A DNA stretch of 53,043 nucleotides from SLRI01 sp964576715 (lineage in GTDB: Bacteria > Pseudomonadota > Alphaproteobacteria > Geminicoccales > Geminicoccaceae), in assembly GCA_964576715.1 (NCBI GenBank), contig CAZNWE010000022.1:1-53043 (forward strand), read 5' to 3'. Position numbers and translations under genes: made by a program. Shown here in pieces: positions 24,811 to 32,750 of the stretch. The stretch's first letter is position 1; each line of letters opens with the position of its first letter. Below the pieces are notes generated by a model, which was given only the letters and a program-made list of their open reading frames with translations, ran no database searches and was not told where the DNA came from.

Positions 24811-25451
24811 GCCGGCAGGCGCATCAGTGCCACGTCCTTGACCGGCAGCTCGATGCGCCAGCTGCGGCTTCGGGCGATGTGCTCGAGGGTCGACGATTTG
24901 TAGAAGACGACGTGGGTCGGGTCCCGCCGGTAGTGCCAGTCGGCGAAGCGGGCGTCGTCGGTCTGCCAGCAGGTCATCAAGGCAAGCCAGCCGCCGGGCT
25001 TCACGAGCGTCCCAAGGCGGTCGAATTCCTCAGCCGGCGCGTGAAAATGCTCGGCCGTCTCGGTGCAGGTGACGGCGTCGTAGCGGCGCTGGAGCGGGGC
25101 CGGGTCGGGCGCGAAGAACGGGTCGAACAGGCTGACCCGATGGCCGGCTTCCTCGAGCATCCGGGCCAGCGCCGGGCCGGGGCCGGAGCCGTAGTCGAGG
25201 ACGGTCGAGCCCGGTGCCAGGCGGGCCATGAGCGGGTCGGCGAGCCGGGCTAGGAAGCGGCGGTAGCCTGGATCGGCGGGGTCGTTTCGGTGGTGGCGGT
25301 AGTGGGCGAGCTCGGCTGCGGGGCTCGGCCGCGCCGCCGGATCGAGAAACGTCGCGGCGCAGCTGTCGCAGCGCCAGTAGCGGTGCGCCTCGACCAAGGC
25401 GAAGGCGCGGCTCGTGGGAGTCCGGCAGACCGGGCAGGCCGGCTCGCTCAT
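24807..25451 (-). CDS. Class I SAM-dependent methyltransferase with N-terminal zinc ribbon
   Basis: The 214-residue protein has an N-terminal CPVC...CDSC zinc-ribbon (about 5-35). A Rossmann methyltransferase domain follows, with motif I VLDYGSGPG near residue 80, SLFDPFF as the acidic motif II, and CTETAEHFHAP as motif IV/post-I region. This pattern is found in bacterial 'class I SAM methyltransferase' proteins acting on small molecules, tRNA or glycans; the substrate is not inferable. It overlaps the Hen1-like gene downstream and the small upstream gene by four bases each, so all three are one translationally coupled operon. Confidence 0.85.
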   Translation of the reverse strand: MSEPACPVCRTPTSRAFALVEAHRYWRCDSCAATFLDPAARPSPAAELAHYRHHRNDPADPGYRRFLARLADPLMARLAPGSTVLDYGSGPGPALARMLEEAGHRVSLFDPFFAPDPAPLQRRYDAVTCTETAEHFHAPAEEFDRLGTLVKPGGWLALMTCWQTDDARFADWHYRRDPTHVVFYKSSTLEHIARSRSWRIELPVKDVALMRLPA

Positions 25452-25807
25452 GCCGTGAGGACGATGGCGAGGTGGTCGATCCCGGTGACTTGCCTGAAGT
25501 CCTGCAGCAGCTTGTCGAAGGTGAAGGGTTCGGCCCGCGCTTTGTCGAAGACCGTGGGCAGCCGCGCGGTAAAGGCGGGATCGGGCGGGTCGTTCGACCA
25601 CAGCCCGAGGACGCCGCCGGGGCGGCGATGGCCCGGCAGCCGGACGAGCGCCACCTCCGACGCGGTGAAGCGGCTCGAGAGCGAGAAGGCCTCGACGAGC
25701 TTGCCCTCGAAGGCCCCAAGCCCGGTCGGCGGATCGTGCCGGCGCCGCACGCTCATGGGAACCGTTGCAGTCGGTCGGTCGTCGAGCGCTGCAAAGGCGG
25801 GGCTCAT
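25448..25807 (-). CDS. Small unknown protein, first gene of the Hen1 operon
   Basis: The ~119-residue frame ends overlapping the next gene by ATGA, which supports it being real. The middle, GGVLGLWSNDPPDPAFTARL then VFDKARAEPFTF, resembles the C-terminal end of spermidine-synthase-like methyltransferase-fold proteins. The SAM-binding half is absent, so it may be a truncated gene that retains a small domain. The start is uncertain: ATG 25807 or ATG 25756; neither has a good ribosome binding site. No function is proposed beyond association with the two methyltransferases. Confidence 0.5.
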   Translation of the reverse strand: MSPAFAALDDRPTATVPMSVRRRHDPPTGLGAFEGKLVEAFSLSSRFTASEVALVRLPGHRRPGGVLGLWSNDPPDPAFTARLPTVFDKARAEPFTFDKLLQDFRQVTGIDHLAIVLTA

Positions 25808-25978
25808 CGCGGTGGAACGCCTTTTCGTCCGGCTTAGGTGGCCGTTCGCCAGCCATCTCCGGCAAGCTGAGAGGTTGACACGCATGGGTGATACTGTCAG
25901 CGTCGAAATGCTGGTGAAATGACCGAAAACAATCGGCCAGCGACAGCGCATGGCCGATGCGACCTGGGGAGGTTCGGC

Positions 25979-27322
25979 ATGCATACGACCTGGACTCGTC
26001 GTCGGCTGGTCCGTGCGACGTCGCTGGCTGCCGTGGGCACGCTCGCGGCACCTTATGTCAAGCGGGCGCATTCGGCGGGAACGGTGACGCTCGGGCTTTG
26101 GGATCACTGGGTGCCCGGCGCCAACGACCGGATGGTCGAACTCGCATCCGAGTGGGGTGCCGCCAACAATGTCGATGTGCAGATCGACTTCATCACTTCG
26201 GTCGGCCAGCAGAACCTGTTGACCGCGGCGGCCGAGGCGCGGGCGCAGGCCGGTCACGACATCCTCTCGCACCCGACCTTCCAGATCGCCGTGCACCAGG
26301 ACGCCCTCGAGCCGGTCGACGACGTCTGCGAGGCCTTGATCGCCGAATACGGCGATTTCGCCGACAACGCCGTTTATCTGGCCAAGCTCGACGGCAGCTG
26401 GCGGGCGGTACCAACCTGCGCCGGCTCGCAGAGCTACCCGATGTGCTCGAGGCTCGACCACTTCCGCGACATCGCCGGCATCGACCTTCAGGACATGTTC
26501 CCGGCGGGACAGCGCGATCCGGCCAAGGCCGCCGACTGGACCCGCGCCAACTTCCTCGAGCACGCGAAGAAGCTGCATGCCGCCGGGCACCCGTTCGGCG
26601 ATCCGATCGGCCAGACTTCGGACAGCCAGGACTGGACCGGCCCGCTCTTCCTCTCGTTCGGCGCGATGATGGTCGATGCCGACGGCAACATCACCGTCGA
26701 CAGCGACGAGACGCGCGAAGCGCTCGCCTACATGGAGGAGCTGACCCAGTACATGCCGGACGACGTCTATGCCTGGGACGACGGCGGCAACAATCGCTGG
26801 CTGATCTCGGGCGAAGGCTCGTGCATCCACAACCCGCCGAGCCCGTGGACCGTCGCCAAGCGCGACGCGCCGGACGTCGCGGCCCAGGTCTGGCATCACG
26901 ACACGCCGCGCGGCCCCAAGGGTCACTACCGCGGCAACCTCCCCTATTTCTGGGGCTTGTGGGGCTTCTCGCCGAACAAGAGTGCCGCCAAGGAGCTGAT
27001 GCTGCATCTCGCCCGGCGTGAGCAGCAGGAGGCGTTGGTCGCCGCCAGCCAGGGCTTCGACATGCCGATGCTGAAAAGCTTCGACGACTTCAAGACCTGG
27101 GCCGAGGAAGGGCCGCCCGCCGGCACGCTCTACAACTACCCGGTGCAGGGCGACGAGAGCCTGATCGTCGCCGGCTGGCCGGCACCGCCGGCGATCGCCG
27201 CCAACATCTACTTCCAGGCGCTGATCCCCAACCTGATCGCGCGCGTCACCGTCGACGGCGAAAGCCACGACGACGCCATCGGCTGGGCGACGAGCGAGCT
27301 CGAGGGCTACATGCGGGGCTGA
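25979..27322 (+). CDS. ABC transporter extracellular substrate-binding protein (family 1)
   Basis: The 447-residue periplasmic binding protein has an N-terminal export signal with twin arginines (TRRRLVRATSLAAVGTLAAP), so Tat export is likely, cleaved near SAG. The mature protein has the family 1 solute-binding layout (sugars, oligosaccharides, glycerol-phosphate), with GLWDHWVPGANDRMVELA at the start and a Trp-rich core including WGLWGFSPNKSAAKELM. ATG 25979 follows GGGGAGG by six bases. Two permease genes follow on the same strand. The ligand cannot be read from sequence; a carbohydrate is the family default. Confidence 0.92.
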   Translation: MHTTWTRRRLVRATSLAAVGTLAAPYVKRAHSAGTVTLGLWDHWVPGANDRMVELASEWGAANNVDVQIDFITSVGQQNLLTAAAEARAQAGHDILSHPTFQIAVHQDALEPVDDVCEALIAEYGDFADNAVYLAKLDGSWRAVPTCAGSQSYPMCSRLDHFRDIAGIDLQDMFPAGQRDPAKAADWTRANFLEHAKKLHAAGHPFGDPIGQTSDSQDWTGPLFLSFGAMMVDADGNITVDSDETREALAYMEELTQYMPDDVYAWDDGGNNRWLISGEGSCIHNPPSPWTVAKRDAPDVAAQVWHHDTPRGPKGHYRGNLPYFWGLWGFSPNKSAAKELMLHLARREQQEALVAASQGFDMPMLKSFDDFKTWAEEGPPAGTLYNYPVQGDESLIVAGWPAPPAIAANIYFQALIPNLIARVTVDGESHDDAIGWATSELEGYMRG

Positions 27323-27437
27323 TGGTGGCGCGGTCGACGGTGGCGCGACTGACGGCCGCCGCCGCTGCCGGGGGCCGGCGCGCCGGCCCCGGTGCCGCCC
27401 CTCCTGCCCGGGGTGATGCCGCAGGCTGGAGGGGCGC

Positions 27438-28373
27438 ATGAGCCGGGAGCCGACAGCGCCGTGGCGGCGGCGCCGGCGCCACCATGGCACGTTCAGCGGC
27501 TTCTTCGACTGGCTCGCCAGCCGCTCGACGGTCGGCGTGTTGATGTGCGTGCCGGTGATCCTGATCATCGGCATCCTCGTCGTCTATCCGTTCTTCTTCT
27601 CGATCTACCTGAGCATGCTGAACAAGGCCGAGACCGAGTTCGTCGGGCTCGGCAACTTCGTCTTCCTCTGGGGCCGCGAGACCTTCTGGATGGTGGTCCG
27701 CCAGTCGATCGTCTTCACCGTGCTCGCCGTCCTGTTCAAGATGCTGATCGGGCTCGCGGTGGCGCATCTGATCCACGCGCTGCCGGCGCGCGGCCAGCGG
27801 CTCTGGCGCGGCCTGGCGCTGGTGCCCTGGGTGATCCCGCCGGCGCTTGGCACGCTCGGCTGGTGGTGGCTGTTCGAGCCCCGCTACTCGGCCTTCAACT
27901 GGTTGCTCGAGGGGCTGGGCCTCGAGCCGGTGGCCTGGCTCTCGGACGTGATCTGGGCACGGTTCGCCGTCATCCTCGTCAATATCTGGTACGGTGCCCC
28001 ATTCTTCATGATCATGTACCTGGCGGCGCTCAAGTCGATCCCGGGCGAGCTCTACGACGCCGCCAAGGTCGACGGCGCCTCGGCCTGGCAACAGTTCGTG
28101 TTCGTCACCCTGCCGATGATGCGCAACATCATCGCCATCACGGTCCTGTTCTCGACCATCGTCACCTTCGCCAATTTCGACATCGTCCGGGTGCTGACCC
28201 AGGGCGGGCCGCGCAACGCGACGCATCTTTTTGCCACCTATGCCTTCAAGGTCGGCATCGAGACGGGCGACGTGCCCTTGGGTGCTGCCGTCTCGCTGTT
28301 CATGTTCCCGTTTTTGGCGGTGCTCGCCTACTTCATTCTGCGCAACGTGCGCGAGCGGGCGGAGCGGGTCTGA
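27438..28373 (+). CDS. ABC transporter permease, MalF/UgpA type
   Basis: The 311-residue inner-membrane permease has six predicted spans. Its EAA loop, ELYDAAKVDGASAWQQFVFV near residues 210-230, docks the ATPase. It starts with a basic cytoplasmic tail (WRRRRRHH) and ends in VRERAERV. It pairs with the MalG-type permease whose ATG overlaps its stop (TGATG). ATG 27438 is preceded by GGAGGGG. It lies 115 bases after the binding-protein gene. No ATP-binding subunit is present in the window; one must be encoded elsewhere or shared. Confidence 0.94.
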   Translation: MSREPTAPWRRRRRHHGTFSGFFDWLASRSTVGVLMCVPVILIIGILVVYPFFFSIYLSMLNKAETEFVGLGNFVFLWGRETFWMVVRQSIVFTVLAVLFKMLIGLAVAHLIHALPARGQRLWRGLALVPWVIPPALGTLGWWWLFEPRYSAFNWLLEGLGLEPVAWLSDVIWARFAVILVNIWYGAPFFMIMYLAALKSIPGELYDAAKVDGASAWQQFVFVTLPMMRNIIAITVLFSTIVTFANFDIVRVLTQGGPRNATHLFATYAFKVGIETGDVPLGAAVSLFMFPFLAVLAYFILRNVRERAERV

Positions 28374-29266
28374 TGGCGACCGTAGCGGCAGGCCCGCGCC
28401 TTGCCACCAGCCCCCTCGCCTGGCTGCGCTACAAGCGGCGCTGGGCGCTGGTCTTCGCCTACCTCGCGCTCTTCGTCTTCATGATCTTCTTCCTCTTTCC
28501 GCCCTACTACATGCTGGTCACCTCCTTGAAGACCAACCAGGAGATCGCTAGCCTCGCGACCAATCCCTGGATCGTCGCCGACGGCATCACCTTCGAGCAC
28601 TACCGCAAGCTGTTCACCGAGACCGGCTTCGGGACGTTCTTTCGGAACACGGTGCTGGTGACGCTCACGGTCGTCGCGATCACCATGTTGGTGAGCGTGC
28701 TCGCCGCCTATGCCCTGGCCCGGCTGCGCTTTTGGGGCGCCGGCATCCTGGCGCTCGGCATCTTCCTCACCTACCTCGTGCCCGAGACGCTGCTGTTCAT
28801 CCCGCTGTTCAAGATGATCGGCTGGCTCGGCCTCCTGAACAACACCTGGTCGCTGGTCGTCGTCTACCCGACCATCTCGATCCCGTTCTGCACCTGGATC
28901 ATGATCGGCTATTTCAGCTCGATCCCGCACGAGCTCGACGACGCCGCCTTGATCGACGGCTGCAACCACTGGCAGATGCTGTGGCTCGTCTTCATCCCGG
29001 TGGCCCTGCCGGGGATCATCGCCGCCACCATCTTCGCCTTCACCGTCTCCTGGGCCGGCTTCATCTATCCCCTGGCCTTCCTCTACAGCCAGGACCAGCA
29101 GGTGCTGACGGTCGGCACCGTCACCTCGCTGATCAGGGGCGACGTCTTTCACTGGGGCGGGCTGATGGCCGGCGCCCTCCTCGCCGCCGCACCGCCGGTG
29201 CTCGTCTACGCCTTCCTCATGGACTACTATATCGCTGGGCTCACTTCGGGTGCGACCAAGGGCTAG
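28373..29266 (+). CDS. ABC transporter permease, MalG/UgpE type
   Basis: The 297-residue permease has six spans and the EAA loop HELDDAALIDGCNHWQMLWL near residue 200. FFLFPPYYMLVTSLKT in the first span and loop is typical of the MalG branch. The start ATG 28373 overlaps the stop of the upstream permease by one base, so the two are translationally coupled; the longer open frame upstream is not used. It forms the heterodimeric channel with the MalF-type protein. Its 3' end overlaps the convergent DUF2254 gene by four bases. Confidence 0.94.
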   Translation: MATVAAGPRLATSPLAWLRYKRRWALVFAYLALFVFMIFFLFPPYYMLVTSLKTNQEIASLATNPWIVADGITFEHYRKLFTETGFGTFFRNTVLVTLTVVAITMLVSVLAAYALARLRFWGAGILALGIFLTYLVPETLLFIPLFKMIGWLGLLNNTWSLVVVYPTISIPFCTWIMIGYFSSIPHELDDAALIDGCNHWQMLWLVFIPVALPGIIAATIFAFTVSWAGFIYPLAFLYSQDQQVLTVGTVTSLIRGDVFHWGGLMAGALLAAAPPVLVYAFLMDYYIAGLTSGATKG

Positions 29267-30531
29267 GCGAGCCCGTCGGTGAGCTGCCGCAAGACCGCCT
29301 TGTCGTCCTCGAGGGTCAATGCGGCCTCGGCGCGGGCGAGTGCCAGGCCTGCATGCCGGCGAGCGGCCTCGCGCATGCGCTTATCGCCGAGGGCGCCGAG
29401 CGTCATGAACGCCTTTTGCAGCCTCATCTGGATCTCGAGGAGGCCCGCTCCGTCGCGGGCGATCGGCGCGAAGAAGTCGTCGAACAGGTCGGCGGTCTCC
29501 AGCGGCGGCACGTGGACGAGCGGGTACTCGATGGCGGCCGCCGTGGCTTCGCCATGCGACCGGTCACGGGACGCCCAGAGGGCGAGGACGCGCATGCCGC
29601 TGCCGATGACGTCGATGGCGGTGCCCGGATCGTTGACGCCCGGCGACAGTGCCCGGGACGCGATCTCGGCCAGCACGCAGAGGCCGAAGCGCGGATCCTG
29701 GTCGAAGGAACGGTCGCCGCCGATGGTAAAGGAATCCCTGATCCTGGCGAGCGCCGCGTCGTCGGTGATGCCCTGGACCATGGCGAGCGGCGAGGTCGGA
29801 TCGACGAGCTTGCCGGGCAGCACGCCAACGAAGATCTCGCCGCCATGCTCGCGCGCGCATGCATTCATCGCGACGATGTCGAGGTGCTGGATATAGCCGA
29901 TCCGCGCCTGGTGCAGCGGCTCGGCGTCCGCCGGCACCTCCCGATCGGGATCGCGCAACGGACGGCCACCGAGGAACGGCCGGTCCATCCGTTCCTGCAG
30001 GGCGCGCGCGGCGGCGTGCTCCACCTTGTCGGTGATCTCGCCGACCCGGCCGACACGCGACAGGTAGTCGATCCAGCGCAACATGGTGACGACGATCAGG
30101 CAGATGACGCCGATGGTGGCGAGGAAGAGGACGAGCCGTCCGTTCTCGCCGTAAGCCCCCGTGGTCAGGGCAACGATGCTGACGAGGCTGAAGATGAACG
30201 AGCCGATGAAGGTGCCGAGCGTGTTTTGCGTCGTCGGATCGTCCATCAAAAGCCGGCTGGAGCGTGGCGTGGCATTGCTGGTGGCGGCCGTATAGGCTGT
30301 CACCATGGTAGTGAGCGAGAAGGTGGTCACTGCCAGCATGCTGGAAGCGAGGATGCCAAGGATGTTGTCGAGCGCGTCGACGCCCACCTGGCCCGGCACG
30401 TAGGACGGAATGAACGGCTCGAGGACGGTGCCGACGAGGGCGGTGACGACGGCGGCGATCGAGAAAAGGGTCACCCTGACCCAGAGCCGGCGGCTGAACT
30501 GCAACAGGAGCCACTGCCAACGGGAAAGCAT
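29263..30531 (-). CDS. DUF2254 family membrane protein
   Basis: The 422-residue protein has four membrane spans in its first ~165 residues, including SSMLAVTTFSLTTMVTAYTA, the strongly conserved DUF2254 segment, and DDPTTQNTLGTFIGSFIFSL. A large cytoplasmic C-terminal domain follows (GYIQHLDIV, SFDQDPRFGLCVLAEIASRALSPGVNDPGT). Function is unknown; the architecture resembles small mechanosensitive or ion-channel-like membrane proteins. ATG 30531 is the natural start. It is single and convergent with the ABC permease. Confidence 0.9.
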   Translation of the reverse strand: MLSRWQWLLLQFSRRLWVRVTLFSIAAVVTALVGTVLEPFIPSYVPGQVGVDALDNILGILASSMLAVTTFSLTTMVTAYTAATSNATPRSSRLLMDDPTTQNTLGTFIGSFIFSLVSIVALTTGAYGENGRLVLFLATIGVICLIVVTMLRWIDYLSRVGRVGEITDKVEHAAARALQERMDRPFLGGRPLRDPDREVPADAEPLHQARIGYIQHLDIVAMNACAREHGGEIFVGVLPGKLVDPTSPLAMVQGITDDAALARIRDSFTIGGDRSFDQDPRFGLCVLAEIASRALSPGVNDPGTAIDVIGSGMRVLALWASRDRSHGEATAAAIEYPLVHVPPLETADLFDDFFAPIARDGAGLLEIQMRLQKAFMTLGALGDKRMREAARRHAGLALARAEAALTLEDDKAVLRQLTDGLA

Positions 30532-30739
30532 GAAGCTTGTCTTTCGAGGAAGGGGCAGCGACCGGCAGGACGCGGTCGCCGCCAGGGCGGTGGTGTTCGG
30601 GGCGATGAACCGGCGACGTGCGGCGGATATTCCAGGTACCGGGTCGCTCGAGCGGCGGTGCGCCTACCGGTCGGCATCGCCCGAGGTGGGCACGGCCCTG
30701 GTCACCTCGGGCACCAGGTACGGCGGATAGGGCACACGC

Positions 30740-31618
30740 ATGTCAGCGGCAAGCGGGGATGAGCGCTCGGCCCAGGTGAAGGTGCTGCACGATGCGGCGC
30801 TCGATGCCGGCGAGGCGGCGATGGCCGCAGCGTTCGAGCGCGCTTTTCCGGTCCGGCTGATCGGCACTTTAGACGGGCTGGTGACCTGCGGCATCGAGGA
30901 CCGGCTCGAGGCCGTTGCCGCGCGCCCCGAGATCGAGCCGTTCGACCAGCTGCCGGTGGTCGAGGACGGCCGGATCGTCGGGCTCGTGCGCCGCAGCCGG
31001 CTGCTGGCCGCGCCGGCGACGGCCGCGGTGCGCGAGGTGTTCGATCGGCTCGACGAGACGGTGCTGATCGCCGCCGATGCCGGGATCCTCGCGTTTCTTC
31101 TGGAGGCCAAGGCCCATCCCTGCCGGCTGATCCTTGATGGCGGGCGGATCACCGGCCTCGTCAGCCGCTCCGATCTGCAGAAGCTGCCGGTGCGCTCGCT
31201 CTTGTTCCACATCGTGACCCATCTCGAGCTGGCGATGGCCGCCTGGATCCGCCGCCATTTCCCGGACGAGGCGGCGTGGCTCGGCGTTCTGACCGAGAGC
31301 CGCCGCCGGGCCGTCGAGCAACGCTATCGCGGCCTCGCCGCGGCGCGGCTCGCCGTCGACCGGCTCACCGCCACGCTGTTCGCGGACAAGCGGGCGGTGG
31401 TTCAGCGCACCGCAGCACTGCCGGTGAGCCGCAACCGGGCGAAGGAGGACTTCGCGGCGATCGAGGCGCTGCGCGACGCCGTGGCCCATATCGGCGACTA
31501 TGCGCTGAGCCAGGAGGCCGCCGATCGGACCATCGACACGGTGGCACTCGCCCGCTTCTGGATCGAGACGCTCCACCGCCTGGAGATCGATCCAGCCGCG
31601 CCACGACTGCCGAGGTGA
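30740..31618 (+). CDS. CBS-pair protein with a HEPN-like C-terminal domain
   Basis: The 292-residue cytoplasmic protein has two CBS repeats (about 40-95 with LPVVEDGRIVGLVRRSRLL and 100-150 with RLILDGGRITGLVSRSDL), which bind adenosyl nucleotides. The C-terminal ~140 residues are all-helical (HIVTHLELAMAAWIRRHFP first, then KEDFAAIEALRDAVAHIGDY). R245-D-A-V-A-H250 matches the R-x4-H motif of HEPN RNases, with a polar residue after Arg as usual. The CBS assignment is clear; HEPN is an inference from the motif and helical pattern. It could be a nucleotide-sensing RNase or a non-enzymatic nucleotide sensor. It is divergent from the DUF2254 gene, with 208 bases between. Confidence 0.75.
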   Translation: MSAASGDERSAQVKVLHDAALDAGEAAMAAAFERAFPVRLIGTLDGLVTCGIEDRLEAVAARPEIEPFDQLPVVEDGRIVGLVRRSRLLAAPATAAVREVFDRLDETVLIAADAGILAFLLEAKAHPCRLILDGGRITGLVSRSDLQKLPVRSLLFHIVTHLELAMAAWIRRHFPDEAAWLGVLTESRRRAVEQRYRGLAAARLAVDRLTATLFADKRAVVQRTAALPVSRNRAKEDFAAIEALRDAVAHIGDYALSQEAADRTIDTVALARFWIETLHRLEIDPAAPRLPR

Positions 31619-31622
31619 TGCG

Positions 31623-32018
31623 CTACATGCCGGCGTCGATCGGATGATCGACCGTACCGCCGCTCTCGACCCGGTCCTTGAAGCCGCCGAGATTGCGGAC
31701 GTCCTGGTAGCCGAGTGTCTCGAGCACTTGGCCGGCCAGCGCCGAACGGCCGCCGAGGGCGCAGTAGACGATCACCGTCTTCGTCGGGTCGAGACGGTCG
31801 TCGTGGAAGGGCGAGGCCGGATCGGCGCGAAACTCCAGCATGCCGCGGGAGATGTGCAGCGCCCCCTCGACCTTGCCGCAGGCAGCAAGCTCGGGTGCGT
31901 CGCGGACGTCGACGACGAGGGCCCGGCCGGCGCCGACGAGCGCCTGGGCGTCCGCGGGCGAAATCGTCGGCACTGCGGCGTTGGCAGCGGCGAGCAGGTC
32001 GTTGAGGGTGGTCGGCAT
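31623..32018 (-). CDS. Single-domain rhodanese (thiosulfate sulfurtransferase-like)
   Basis: The 131-residue protein has one rhodanese domain: LVVDVRDAPEL near 35-45 and the active loop YCALGGRSA with catalytic Cys86, the persulfide carrier. The CxxGxRS loop is complete, so it should be active in sulfane-sulfur transfer. There is no signal peptide, so it is cytoplasmic. ATG 32018 follows GGGGAA; the longer frame upstream is unrelated. It converges with the CBS-protein gene with a 4-base gap. Confidence 0.9.
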   Translation of the reverse strand: MPTTLNDLLAAANAAVPTISPADAQALVGAGRALVVDVRDAPELAACGKVEGALHISRGMLEFRADPASPFHDDRLDPTKTVIVYCALGGRSALAGQVLETLGYQDVRNLGGFKDRVESGGTVDHPIDAGM

Positions 32019-32098
32019 GGCTTCCCCGGCACGCTGTGATGCTCGGGATGTGCCCAAAGCGCCAACCGGATGCGACGACGAAAGTGCCGCGGCGGCGG

Positions 32099-32632
32099 TC
32101 ACGATCGATCAGCCGGTGCGATCTTGATCTGGTGCGCCCGCAGCGAGGCCTCGAGCGCGGCCCGGTCGTGCCGGGTGAAGCGGTCGAGCAGGGTGACGTA
32201 GGCGCGCACGAAATCGGGCCCGTGGCCATCACTGCTCATCCCGTGCGCGCATTCGTGCAGCACGATGATCCGGGTCCGGGCCCAGCGCGGCAGCTTGATG
32301 ACCTGCCGCGAGCCGCAGGCATGGCGACGCCCGCGGCCGTCGCCGAGGGCCGGCGGCTGCCAGCTGTCGTCGTTCGGCCCGGGTCGTTCGTACCAGCGGA
32401 AGACCTCGTCGATCAGCCGCGCGCAGGCGTGCAGCTTGAGCTTGCGGCCGGCGGTCGGCGCCAGCGTGGCGGCCTCCCAGGCGTAAACCCGTCGGCGTTG
32501 CTGATCGCGGGGCCGTCTGGTAGCGGTCGCCGGCGCGGTTGCGGTCGCCGGCGCGAGCTTGGCGGCGCTTGCCGGGCGTGCCCGAGGCGGCGGGGTCAGG
32601 GCGCGGGCGAGGCGAAGCAGCCTGGCGATCAC
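32099..32632 (-). CDS. Putative zinc metallohydrolase (HExxH type)
   Basis: This protein of about 177 residues has H126-E-C-A-H130 in RIIVLHECAHGM, then H137 in SDGHGPDFVRAYV, which fits an HExxH...H zinc site as in SprT-like or mycobacterial-type putative metallohydrolases. A Lys/Arg- and Trp-rich central part precedes it. The N-terminal ~40 residues are low-complexity Ala/Pro/Thr, perhaps a linker. The start is uncertain: GTG 32632 is proposed since the sequence turns protein-like there. Substrate is unknown. It is divergent from the J-domain gene, 118 bases apart. Confidence 0.7.
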   Translation of the reverse strand: MIARLLRLARALTPPPRARPASAAKLAPATATAPATATRRPRDQQRRRVYAWEAATLAPTAGRKLKLHACARLIDEVFRWYERPGPNDDSWQPPALGDGRGRRHACGSRQVIKLPRWARTRIIVLHECAHGMSSDGHGPDFVRAYVTLLDRFTRHDRAALEASLRAHQIKIAPADRS

Positions 32633-32750
32633 GACACAGTGCCATCCGTAACTGACATGGCTTGCCTTTTCCCGGGTTTTTGGCGATGGCCCCAGCGGCA
32701 GCTCATGGTGTCTAACGCCATTTCGATGATCAACTGTCAATTCTAGGAAT

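Noticed and set aside
25808..27574. Long minus-strand continuation upstream of the small gene at 25448-25807
   Set aside because: It is antisense to the ABC binding protein; no homology-like pattern is seen upstream of 25807.
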